Origin: Planctomycetaceae bacterium
Lineage (GTDB): Bacteria; Planctomycetota; Planctomycetia; Pirellulales; Pirellulaceae
Assembly: GCA_005773145.1 (NCBI GenBank)
Contig: SXHS01000238.1
Coordinates: forward strand, 1-34,660
Length of the DNA stretch: 34,660 bases
Reading direction: 5' to 3'
The position numbers were made by a program, and so were the translations under genes. How positions within the stretch are numbered: the stretch's first letter is position 1; the number at the start of each line of letters is the position of its first letter. The notes under the pieces were generated by a model. The model searched no databases, was not told the DNA's origin, and saw only the letters and a list, made by a program, of their open reading frames with translations. Positions 26,958 to 34,660 of this stretch are shown here, one piece after another.

Positions 26958-28394
26958 TCATTTCGCCAGGACCGCGATGATGCGATCGGCCGCCATTTGG
27001 CCACTGTGGATACATTGGGGGATGCCAACTCCAGAATACGCGTTGCCGGCCAGTTCCAGCCCGGGATGGTGGCTCAGCGTGTCGCGAATTTTTTGCACTC
27101 GCTGTTGGTGTCCCAGTTCGTACTGAGGCGTCCGTTGTCGCCAGCGAATCACAGTCGCGAATTGGGGGGAACCGGTGAAGCCGAGTAACGGTCGCAGCTG
27201 GTTCAGGGTTAGTTGTTGCAATTCCTCATCCGTCAGTTCGACGAGGTGTTCACGCCCAGCACCGCCGACAAACGCTCGCAAGAGCACATCGTCTTGGGGG
27301 GCACGGCCAGGAAATTTCTGGCTGGAGAAACTAATCGCGACGAGGGGAAGGCCTTCCGCAGAAGGGATGACCAGCCCAAAGGCATCCAGAGGATGAGTGA
27401 ATTGGGAGCGTTGGGCGCCAATGGCCACAATGGCGATGCTGGTGTAACGAATGTCACGGAGTTGATTTGCGAGTTGGTCGTCCATGTTGTCGACGACGTT
27501 GGCCGCTGCTGGGGCGGGGAGGGCCAGGATCACAGCGTCGTAATCGTGCCAGGTTCCATTCTCCATGCCGATTTGCCACGGGCCGTTGGGTAGCCGGCGG
27601 ATCTGCTGAACACGGCGGCTCACGCGAATCGTATTGTCTGGAAGGCGGGCTTCGATGGCATCGCATAATGTTCGCATGCCGCTACGGAGAGTTAGAAATA
27701 ATCGATAGCGTGCCCCCGATCGTTCTCGATCCTGTGGAGCGGTTGCCGGTTCAACACGCCGCTGCAAGCCGCGGGCAATACTGCCGTACTTCTGTTCCAA
27801 GTGCACAAATTGAGGGAGCGCAGCGGCCACGCTGAGTTTTTGAGGATCGGACGAGTAAATACCCGCGACGAGGGGCTCCACCAGCCATTGGAAGGCTTCC
27901 CGGCCGACGCGTCGTGTCGCAAATTGTTCTAGTGTCTCCTCGCAACCATCACGCCGTGGCCGCACAAACGGCTCGCACATCAATCGTAACCTGCCTGGGA
28001 TGGTGAGCAGCGGGCTGCGCAAGACGGGCCACCATTGTGTGGCACCCATCAGGTAAAATCCGCCGGGAATGGGGTGGAGGACTCCATCGCGAACGACCAA
28101 TGCCCGCTGGTTTTCCTGGGCCGTGCCGATCAGCTGTTGTTCCAAGCCCATGTGGACGGCCAGATCTTGCCCCCAGGGACTGTCAGGCCCGGACAAAAAA
28201 TTGTCCGGGCCGTGCTCAAGCAGATATCCCTCGCGGCTTGTTGTCCTCAACACGCCTCCGGTGCGATCGTCCGCCTCCCACAGTGTCACGGCGATGGGGG
28301 CTGGACATTCGGCCAGACGCAGGGCCGCTGATAGGCCCGTGATTCCGCCACCCACGACGGCTACACGACGTTTGGCCAGTCCCCCAGTGTTCAT
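26958..28394 (-). CDS. hemY: Protoporphyrinogen/coproporphyrinogen III oxidase (HemY-type, FAD)
   Basis: 'RRVAVVGGGITGLSAALRLAE', 'VTLWEADDRTGGVLRTTSREGYLLEHGPDNFL', 'EPLVAGIYSSDPQKLSVAAALPQFVHLEQKYGSI', 'LELAGNAYSGVGIPQCIHSGQMAADRI'. Confidence 0.94.
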   Translation of the reverse strand: MNTGGLAKRRVAVVGGGITGLSAALRLAECPAPIAVTLWEADDRTGGVLRTTSREGYLLEHGPDNFLSGPDSPWGQDLAVHMGLEQQLIGTAQENQRALVVRDGVLHPIPGGFYLMGATQWWPVLRSPLLTIPGRLRLMCEPFVRPRRDGCEETLEQFATRRVGREAFQWLVEPLVAGIYSSDPQKLSVAAALPQFVHLEQKYGSIARGLQRRVEPATAPQDRERSGARYRLFLTLRSGMRTLCDAIEARLPDNTIRVSRRVQQIRRLPNGPWQIGMENGTWHDYDAVILALPAPAAANVVDNMDDQLANQLRDIRYTSIAIVAIGAQRSQFTHPLDAFGLVIPSAEGLPLVAISFSSQKFPGRAPQDDVLLRAFVGGAGREHLVELTDEELQQLTLNQLRPLLGFTGSPQFATVIRWRQRTPQYELGHQQRVQKIRDTLSHHPGLELAGNAYSGVGIPQCIHSGQMAADRIIAVLAK

Positions 28395-28530
28395 CGAAAT
28401 GCATCCTGTGTGCCAATCGTGCGCAAGTCAAGTATTGTGCCTGTTATGATATCGTATATCCTATCGGTGTCGGCGGGATGTCCCGGCCAGCAGAAGGAGG
28501 GCCGGCGACAGTTGTGCACGAAGGAGGTCG

Positions 28531-29433
28531 GTGGTGTATATCGGATCAACGTTTGTCGAGGATAGTTTTGCGGAGGCATTTTCCATGCGCTACACCAGGA
28601 TTCTGGTGACGGCGCATGATTCCCACTGGCTTGAGGCGGCCGTACGTGAATTCAGCGGGTACGCATCGTCCGTGATTGCCTGCGACCTTGAAATCGGTGT
28701 GGAGAGACGCATCTTGGACGAGGAGTCCCCCGATGGCCGTCCTGGGGTCGCTTTATTGGCATTCGGATTTTCGGCGGATGCCATTGCAGGCGCGTTGTCC
28801 AACCGAATTGGCCAATGCGTGATGACCTGCGCGACCACGGCCGTTTTTGACGGCCTACCGCTGGCTGAGACGCGGATTCCGCTGGGGAAACACCTGCGTT
28901 TCTTTGGCGATGGTTATCAGAAGAGTAAGCAAGTTGGCGGCCGTCGGTACTGGCGCATTCCTGTCATGGACGGTGAATTCCTAGTGGAAGATGATGCCGG
29001 GGCTGCCAAGGGGGTGGCTGGTGGTAACATCATCATTCAAGCCGACAGCCAGGTCGCCGCGCTCGACGCGGCCAGGCGGGCGGTCGCGAGCGTGCAAGAG
29101 TTGCCCGGTGTGATCCTGCCGTTTCCAGGGGGCGTGGCCCGGAGCGGTAGCAAAGTGGGGTCGCGATACAAGAAATTAAAAGCGTCCACGGCCGACGCGT
29201 TTTGCCCATCCCTGCGCGGTCGCGTGCCAACTCGCTTAGTTGACGGAGCTCAGTGCGCGTTGGAGGTCGTGATGGATGGTGTGGACGAGAAGGCCGTTGG
29301 CGGTGCCATGCGGGCGGCCGTCGAGGCGGCCGCCGGGACCGGTGTGGTCGCAGTGACTGCCGGCAATTATGGCGGAAAGTTGGGGAAATTCCACTTTCCG
29401 CTGCGCCGCCTTTGGGATGCGAAGACCGAATAA
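28531..29433 (+). CDS. ftr: Formylmethanofuran-tetrahydromethanopterin N-formyltransferase
   Basis: 'STFVEDSFAEAFSMRYTRILVTA', 'MTCATTAVFDGLP', 'LGKHLRFFGDGYQKSKQVGGRRYWRIPVMDGEFLVED', 'PFPGGVARSGSKVGSRYKKLKASTADAFCPSL'. GTG start after aaggagg. Confidence 0.94.
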   Translation: MVYIGSTFVEDSFAEAFSMRYTRILVTAHDSHWLEAAVREFSGYASSVIACDLEIGVERRILDEESPDGRPGVALLAFGFSADAIAGALSNRIGQCVMTCATTAVFDGLPLAETRIPLGKHLRFFGDGYQKSKQVGGRRYWRIPVMDGEFLVEDDAGAAKGVAGGNIIIQADSQVAALDAARRAVASVQELPGVILPFPGGVARSGSKVGSRYKKLKASTADAFCPSLRGRVPTRLVDGAQCALEVVMDGVDEKAVGGAMRAAVEAAAGTGVVAVTAGNYGGKLGKFHFPLRRLWDAKTE

Positions 29434-29724
29434 CGGCACGGCGCTTGCCCCGTGTTGCCTGCAGGCAACATGATCCTTTCTCTGCGTTGCCGACGGGCCA
29501 CATAATCGCTGCCCAACGAACTGCATTTGACCCGCTGCCATTTTCGACGTAGATATTCAATAGAGATCCATGCCAACAAGATCCCTACGATCCATTGGGT
29601 GAATATCCGATGGACAGCATTTTGACCGTTGTCCGCGATCTTTCCCCTGTTGTTCTCCACGCCTTCGCGATTGAGGTGTTGGGGCGCTTAAGTCAGCGAC
29701 ACGGATACACGTCGTTTAGCATAA

Positions 29725-29764
29725 GCCAACGGCCGTTCTGCAAAGAACGGCCGTTGGCGTTTTT
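29725..29764 (+). terminator. Intrinsic terminator (15-bp perfect stem, 4-nt loop, T5)
   Basis: gccaacggccgttct-gcaa-agaacggccgttggc followed by g-ttttt. Confidence 0.85.
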
Positions 29765-29823
29765 ATCCGTTGGCGTAGTGCGCAGACTCCGGTGGATCCT
29801 GGGGTCGTTCCGCCAGTCCCGTG

Positions 29824-31509
29824 TCAACGCACGGGGTTCGCACCGTCACGCGCGGCGGCCCGCGCCGGCCGTCCTGTGCGGGCGCCGGTCCCCGGATCGG
29901 AGGGCGCGCCGAGCATTTCGGTGAGCTTTTTCTCTAATTGGGGACCGCGGACATGCAGCGCGGCGACGTTTCCTTGCCGATCCACCAACACGATAAACGG
30001 GATCGCCTCCACGCCGCAGCGCACTGCATTGGGGTTCTCAAACCCAGTCTTATCACCCGCGCTGAAGACAGTCGCCCACGGCAACTGCTGCGAGCTTAAG
30101 AAGTTCTGGACCTTCTGGGGATCATCATCCAGATTGATGCCTACGACCTCAAACCCCTGAGCGCGAAACTTTTCGAAATTCTTCCGAATATTGGGCAACT
30201 CGTTAAGACAGGGGCCGCACCAAGTGGCCCAGAAATCGACTAGGACAACTTTGCCGCGATAGTCGTTCCAAGTGAATGGTGTTCCGTCGGCCATGACGCC
30301 TTCGATGGGAAACGGTTTTCCAACGAGTCCAATTCGTTTGGCTGCCGAGGCAATGGCTGCCGCGCCTTCCTTTTTGAGCTGGGCATCCGGCAACTGCTTA
30401 TAGGCGGCTGAGGCCATGCCATATACCTTTTTAGCGGCGTCCAGATAGCCCGAGAATTCGAGCAACTGTGCGCCTTCCATCACGGCTGCCAAACGGTCTC
30501 CGCTGGGCGCTGCACCCGAGAGCATGCGCTGTATTTCCTTCAGCAGGGTCGGAATCGCATCCTTTTCATCCTGCAGCACGGCGGCCAATTTTTCCTGATA
30601 GGAAATCAATTCGGCATGGTCCGCGTATGTCAGGGACTTCTCGACCAATTGTGGATCGGGATGGTCCTTGTATGCGGCGGTTGTTTTCATTAGGACGTCA
30701 ATGGACTGTTGAGCATGCCCGGCCTGTTCCAGTACACCAGCCGCTTGGCCTGCGGCCGCCAAAATTTCCTCGCCTCGATCGGGTGCGGCCAACAGTGTCT
30801 GAACAGCCTCCACGATCGGGGCCGGATTCTCGCCGGGGTTCTTCATGAATCGATCAAGACGCAACTGAAACGAGCCCACTTGCCCCAATGACCGCAGCGA
30901 TGGCGTGCTGCTCTTCAACAGGGACTGCGCGTATTTCTCGCAGTTGGCCTCCGCGTTGGGCTGTTCAAGCATGGCCATGGCACGCAGCGATTCCAGTTTG
31001 GTCTCCACGGCCGCGCGCAAGTACTTTTCTTCTGGTTTGGCGGTAATGATCTTCTCTGCTGCCAACAAGCGCGCTTGCATGATGCGTCCAATATCCTGCA
31101 TGCGTTCTTGCTCGTTGGCTCCACGAGGATTTTGCTGAGCTAGTTGATTGATGAATGCCAACAACTGCTCGGGTGTGCCCTCAGGGACCTGATAGTCTCC
31201 GCTGGGCGTGACGGTCGGTTGAACGCCGGCCGGCGAGCGTTGCGCGACGCGCAATTCCGGCTGATCGGGACGCCCTTCGTCGGCAGCTTCAGGTACTGCG
31301 GCATCCGCATCATCAGGAACCGCCGGCGGAAGGCCGGCCGTCTCGGCGTCCCGGTCCGAGCTGGATTCGGGTTCCAACTGGCTGCTCTGCGAGCTGACCG
31401 GTTGCGAGGAATCGCCACATCCCACAAGAGATGCCACCATCCCAGCGATAGTCGTTCCCAACACCAAGCATGGCAGCGAATTTGTCATGCGATTCGACGT
31501 AAGCGTCAT
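29824..31509 (-). CDS. TlpA/AhpC-type thioredoxin-fold lipoprotein with long helical N-terminal region
   Basis: Lipobox-like 'GMVASLVGC'; C-terminal 'GKVVLVDFWATWCGPCLNELPNIRKNFEKFRAQGFEVVGINLDDD'. Start MTLTSNRMTNSL. Confidence 0.88.
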   Translation of the reverse strand: MTLTSNRMTNSLPCLVLGTTIAGMVASLVGCGDSSQPVSSQSSQLEPESSSDRDAETAGLPPAVPDDADAAVPEAADEGRPDQPELRVAQRSPAGVQPTVTPSGDYQVPEGTPEQLLAFINQLAQQNPRGANEQERMQDIGRIMQARLLAAEKIITAKPEEKYLRAAVETKLESLRAMAMLEQPNAEANCEKYAQSLLKSSTPSLRSLGQVGSFQLRLDRFMKNPGENPAPIVEAVQTLLAAPDRGEEILAAAGQAAGVLEQAGHAQQSIDVLMKTTAAYKDHPDPQLVEKSLTYADHAELISYQEKLAAVLQDEKDAIPTLLKEIQRMLSGAAPSGDRLAAVMEGAQLLEFSGYLDAAKKVYGMASAAYKQLPDAQLKKEGAAAIASAAKRIGLVGKPFPIEGVMADGTPFTWNDYRGKVVLVDFWATWCGPCLNELPNIRKNFEKFRAQGFEVVGINLDDDPQKVQNFLSSQQLPWATVFSAGDKTGFENPNAVRCGVEAIPFIVLVDRQGNVAALHVRGPQLEKKLTEMLGAPSDPGTGARTGRPARAAARDGANPVR

Positions 31510-31582
31510 CGATCCGTCCTTATGGAAAAAAGTCATCCCGTCCATTAGTTCTCGGCGTCGGCCGTCCGAGGTCGCTCACATT

Positions 31583-31870
31583 TTAGCGCCTCAAACCTGC
31601 CACGGGCACCCCAAAACTCGAGAAAATGCTAGCAGTTTTGGTCCCCACACCGCGGCGTCTTATCGTGCGGTGGGCCGAGATTGTCAAGATGAATTCTACC
31701 GTTGAGGTTCTTGACCACAACAAAGGCCGCCACGGCCATGATGTCGAGGGCGATGGCTCGTCCACAAGTCCATACACCAGAAGCGGAACGGCAAAGAGCG
31801 CGCCACCGCCACCAGTCAGCCCCAGCGCGAGACCAACCATCGCGCCAAAGATTATGGTGAGCCACAGCAT
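31583..31870 (-). pseudogene. Truncated/frameshifted sulfite exporter TauE/SafE family fragment
   Basis: 'MLWLTIIFGAMVGLALGLTGGGGALFAVPLLVYGL' matches the TauE/SafE first helix region, then the frame becomes unrelated (VDEPSPSTSWPWRPLLW...). The rest of the transporter is absent. Confidence 0.75.
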
Positions 31871-31882
31871 CGGAGGCCTCCG

Positions 31883-33193
31883 TCACTTCGTACAGGCCGT
31901 ACCGCAGGTGGTGGATACGTCATCGGACGGAGCTGATTCGGTGGGTAGGCTGGAAGCAATCCACGCCTTGATCCCTCCGACAAGATCAACGACGTTGGTC
32001 CAACCCGCGTCGCCCAACAAGCTCGCAGCAATTGCCGAGCGGTAGCCCCCTTCACAGTGAACCACGACCGAGCGGTCCCGAGGCACTTCGGCCAACCGTT
32101 CTTGCAACTCAGTCAAGGGAATATTGTGGCTACAAGCCAGATGTCCGGATAGCCATTCTTTCTTGGAGCGAACATCGATTACGAACGGACTCGGTTGCTC
32201 GGCCAATCGTCCCGCTAGTGCATGTGCGGTGATCCTGGCGATTGCCCGGATCAGTTCAGGCCGATTTTCAAGTGCTGCCATACCGCCTGCGAGGTAGCCC
32301 ACGACATTGTCGAAGCCAATGCGACCCAGCCGCATCACCGCCTCTTCTTCGCTCCCCGGCTCAGCAATCACTACGATCGGCCGGTCGTGGCCGAGAATCG
32401 CCCCGCACCAAGTGGCATACTTTCCTTTGAAGCCGATGTTGAGTGCACCGGCGAAATGCACACCCTCGAAATCGACCGCTTCGCGGACGTCGACCACTTG
32501 CGCCTGCTGGTTCTTCGACTGCAATACATCATCGACGCTCAGCGCTTTCAGCGACCTGCTGAGCGTTAACTCCAAGTCGGGGCGTTCTTGTCGATTTTTG
32601 ATGGCGTCGTATACGAAATATTCTGGTGCCTCCGGCTGGTCACTGGTCACAAGCTGCTTGAATTCAGGGAGACTCATAGGTTGTAGCGAGTAGTTGAATC
32701 GCTTTTGCTCGCCGATCGTCGAGACGGTTTCCGTGCTCAAGCTCTTGCCACACATCGATCCCGCGCCATGGGCCGGATAGACGAGCGTGGTATCCGGCAG
32801 GGCGCGCAGCTTATCAAGTGAGTGGTATAACATTTCGGCCAACTCGTCCGCCGTAACCCCGATGGAAGCTAAGAGATCGGGGCGTCCTACATCGCCGATG
32901 AACAGCGTATCACCAGTCAGGACCGCATGAGGTACGGTGGCATTCTGGGTGCAGCCGAACACCAGCAACGAAATTCCCTCGGGCGTGTGACCGGGCGTTT
33001 CCAGGAACTGGATACGAACATCTCCCAATTCAATCTTGTCGCCATCCTCTACGGCCTGAAACTCGAATTCGGGTTGTGCCCGGGCCCCCATCACGATGCG
33101 TGCCCCGGCCCGGTTTCGCAACTCAATGTGGCCCGCCCGACTTTGCGCACCTCGGCCAATGGTTGCCCGAGTGAAGTTGCAGGGGCACGTCAT
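31883..33193 (-). CDS. CstB/Blh-like MBL-fold protein fused to two rhodanese domains, N-terminally truncated MBL
   Basis: 'ELRNRAGARIVMGARA...FLETPGHTPEGISLLVF', 'TGDTLFIGDVGRPDL', 'VYPAHGAGSMCGKSLSTETVSTIGEQK'; rhodanese domain without Cys, then rhodanese 'VVVHCEGGYRSAIAASLL'. Start MTCPCNF overlaps the upstream stop (ATGA). Confidence 0.8.
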   Translation of the reverse strand: MTCPCNFTRATIGRGAQSRAGHIELRNRAGARIVMGARAQPEFEFQAVEDGDKIELGDVRIQFLETPGHTPEGISLLVFGCTQNATVPHAVLTGDTLFIGDVGRPDLLASIGVTADELAEMLYHSLDKLRALPDTTLVYPAHGAGSMCGKSLSTETVSTIGEQKRFNYSLQPMSLPEFKQLVTSDQPEAPEYFVYDAIKNRQERPDLELTLSRSLKALSVDDVLQSKNQQAQVVDVREAVDFEGVHFAGALNIGFKGKYATWCGAILGHDRPIVVIAEPGSEEEAVMRLGRIGFDNVVGYLAGGMAALENRPELIRAIARITAHALAGRLAEQPSPFVIDVRSKKEWLSGHLACSHNIPLTELQERLAEVPRDRSVVVHCEGGYRSAIAASLLGDAGWTNVVDLVGGIKAWIASSLPTESAPSDDVSTTCGTACTK

Positions 33194-33792
33194 CCACAGC
33201 ACGACGTCGACGACTGCCGCGAACCCTTGGGATTCTTGGTGTTTCCGCCGCACGCTGGGGTTTTCGGCCCTTGGTTCCACGGCATGCGGGCCAGCAGCAT
33301 TGCCATGCCGCAGGTATCCGTAATACCGGCAAACACGAGTCCGGCGCCGACGAACGCTGCCAAGCCAATCCAATAGGGACTGACGAACGCGCTCAGCGCC
33401 GATCCCACCAAGACCAGTGATCCGGCAGCGATCCTCACCTGGCGTTCGAGCGACATCGCTTTGGGGCCGCGGACGACCGGCAAACCGGCCTGATCCCAGG
33501 CCAGCGTCCCACCTTCCACGTTGACGACATGTGCAAGTCCGGCCATACGAAGTTTCTCGCAAGCCTGTTGTCCGCGAGCGCCGGATCGACAGATCACGTA
33601 CAGCGTTTGGGTCGTGCCGTTGCTTCCCGTGGCAATTTGCGTTGCGTCCAACTGATCGAGAGGCACATTGCGGGCGAATGCCACGTGAACTTCGCGGTAC
33701 TCGACCGGAGTTCGCACGTCGATCAATTCGACCGGCGCTCCGGACTGATTGAGCTCGAACAATCGCGCGGGGGTGATGGTGGTGACGCTCAT
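33190..33792 (-). CDS. Rhodanese + DUF2892-type membrane domain protein
   Basis: 'VELIDVRTPVEYREVHVAFARNVPLDQLD', active loop 'VICRSGARGQQACEKL', then a TM region 'VRIAAGSLVLVGSALSAFVSPYWIGLAAFVGAGLVFAGITDTCGMAMLLARMPWN'. Start MSVTTITP after aaaaggag. Confidence 0.9.
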   Translation of the reverse strand: MSVTTITPARLFELNQSGAPVELIDVRTPVEYREVHVAFARNVPLDQLDATQIATGSNGTTQTLYVICRSGARGQQACEKLRMAGLAHVVNVEGGTLAWDQAGLPVVRGPKAMSLERQVRIAAGSLVLVGSALSAFVSPYWIGLAAFVGAGLVFAGITDTCGMAMLLARMPWNQGPKTPACGGNTKNPKGSRQSSTSCCG

Positions 33793-33837
33793 CTTGGACT
33801 CCTTTTCAACAGGTGTGGCGATCAATACCAAAAAGGT

Positions 33838-33865
33838 GTAATATCGGAAAGTGTCGAACTGTTAG
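33838..33865 (-). promoter_or_regulatory. Second copy of the arsR promoter/operator-like element, upstream of the rhodanese gene
   Basis: Minus strand CTAACA-N16-TATTAC. Shares ACAGTTCG and CGATAT at identical spacing with the arsR element (19/28 identities by eye). Confidence 0.5.
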
Positions 33866-33881
33866 CGCACGAAAAAATCCG

Positions 33882-34214
33882 CTAGTAGTTCCGTGGGCGA
33901 TCGAACCGCTCTTCTATGCACTGGAGGATACTCTTCAGGTGCGGTTCGGCCACCTGGTAATACACCCGGCGGCCATCCTTTTGACTGGAGAGGAATCCGC
34001 AACGCTGCATCAGCCGCAGGTGCTCCGAGGCCATCGCAGTTGGCAACTCGCAGGCCTCAGCCAGCTCCGTCACCGTATGATCTCCCCGCAGCAGCAGCTG
34101 AATCATCCGCAGCCGATGCGGGTGGGCCAAGACGCGCAGGCATTCGGCGGCCCGTCCCAAGTCGTCTAGGCTCGTCAATCCCCGTTTGGTACCGGTGTTC
34201 TTCTTGCCAACCAT
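33882..34214 (-). CDS. ArsR-family winged-helix transcriptional regulator
   Basis: 'AAECLRVLAHPHRLRMIQLLLRGDHTVTELAEACELPTAMASEHLRLMQRCGFLSSQKDGRRVYYQVAEPHLKSILQCIEERF'. Start taken at MVGKKNTGTK because the upstream MQYM ATG lies inside the -10 box. Confidence 0.9.
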   Translation of the reverse strand: MVGKKNTGTKRGLTSLDDLGRAAECLRVLAHPHRLRMIQLLLRGDHTVTELAEACELPTAMASEHLRLMQRCGFLSSQKDGRRVYYQVAEPHLKSILQCIEERFDRPRNY

Positions 34215-34221
34215 ATACTGC

Positions 34222-34249
34222 ATTATATCGACAGGTTCCGAACTGTCAA
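34222..34249 (-). promoter_or_regulatory. Consensus sigma70-type promoter of arsR with dyad in the spacer
   Basis: Minus strand TTGACA (34249-34244), 16-nt spacer GTTCGGAACCTGTCGA, TATAAT (34227-34222). GTTC-G-GAAC dyad at the start of the spacer. Confidence 0.7.
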
Positions 34250-34411
34250 TTAGTAGTTCGCCCGATTCCCGAGCGAAACAGCGGTCGACTGGCCGATGGA
34301 TTCGACTTCCGCGCGGGAGGCGGAGCGTCCACCGAGCGTCCAGCGGAGGCAGCGACCGTGCGGGCGGGAGTTTTCGCGTGCGGCCATTGAAGTGAAACGG
34401 AGGCAGCCAGT

Positions 34412-34660
34412 GAAACGGAGGCAGCGACCGTATGGAGGGGGGCTGGGCAGGCAGGGCAATGTCGGCGGATTGGCGTGACTTGCGGCGGCTGGGCGACAGG
34501 CACATGACACGGAGGCTGCCAGCTGAAACAGGTGAGCAGGTGAGAAAGAGGGAGCAGGTGAGAAACGGAGGCAGCGACCGTATGGAGGGGGGCTGGGCAG
34601 GCAGGGCAATGTCGGCGGATTGGCGTGACTTGCGGCGGCTGGGCGACAGGCACATGACAC
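34412..34660. repeat. 99-bp perfect direct repeat, 150-bp period, running off the window end
   Basis: 34412-34510 and 34562-34660 read identically (gaaacggaggcagcgaccgtatggagg...caggcacatgacac). A shorter related unit cggaggcagcgaccgt also occurs at 34344-34359. Confidence 0.92.

Noticed and set aside
29595-29924. 109-aa plus-strand ORF after ftr
   Set aside because: Runs straight through the strong terminator hairpin and into the TlpA gene antisense; unlikely to be coding.
33194-33562. First 123 codons of the 559-aa MBL/rhodanese ORF
   Set aside because: Out-of-frame reading of the rhodanese-DUF2892 gene; no MBL similarity until after 33193.
34224-34655. N-terminal extension of the ArsR ORF (257 aa in the track)
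   Set aside because: It is translated from the 99-bp DNA repeat and the promoter; the consensus -10/-35 shows transcription starts after it.
1-34660. CRISPR arrays, tRNA/rRNA genes, intact transposases, prophage genes
   Set aside because: Looked for repeat-spacer periodicity, tRNA T-loop motifs and typical transposase/integrase motifs; none convincing.

Overview
This 34.7-kb window looks like a planctomycete chromosome segment, judged from DUF1598 and SHD1 proteins, FloA, a bacterial H4MPT-linked Ftr and the style of the lipoproteins. It is densely coding. I support about 25 protein genes and found no rRNA, tRNA, CRISPR array or intact transposase. Main blocks are: DUF1598 protein; PhoR-like histidine kinase; glycerate kinase; transketolase; PTS enzyme I; a dedicated fatty-acid-type cluster (hotdog dehydratase, ACP, second hotdog, KAS II); planctomycete lipoprotein; floA/rhomboid/quinone oxidoreductase; a minus-strand run (Nif3, GT2, BshC-like, ChrA, tandem cyclase, a 29-aa basic micro-ORF absent from the ORF track); a Ser/Thr kinase with four zinc ribbons next to a PP2C phosphatase and an SHD1 protein; hemY and ftr; a TlpA-like lipoprotein; and a partly degenerate persulfide/rhodanese operon under an ArsR regulator. 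The window ends in a 99-bp direct repeat with 150-bp period. The most notable observations are: (1) twin promoter/operator-like elements in the ArsR-rhodanese operon, one a consensus TTGACA-N16-TATAAT that implies a leaderless arsR mRNA, while the downstream CstB-like enzyme lacks its metal-binding motif and TauE is a stub; (2) a split-motif tandem cyclase; (3) a FabZ-like pair in which one member has lost the catalytic His, plus an ACP with an internal insertion; (4) an array of seven hairpins that all have 3-nt loops; (5) the unannotated basic micro-ORF; (6) the zinc-ribbon non-RD kinase. All of this comes from reading the sequence, with no database searches.
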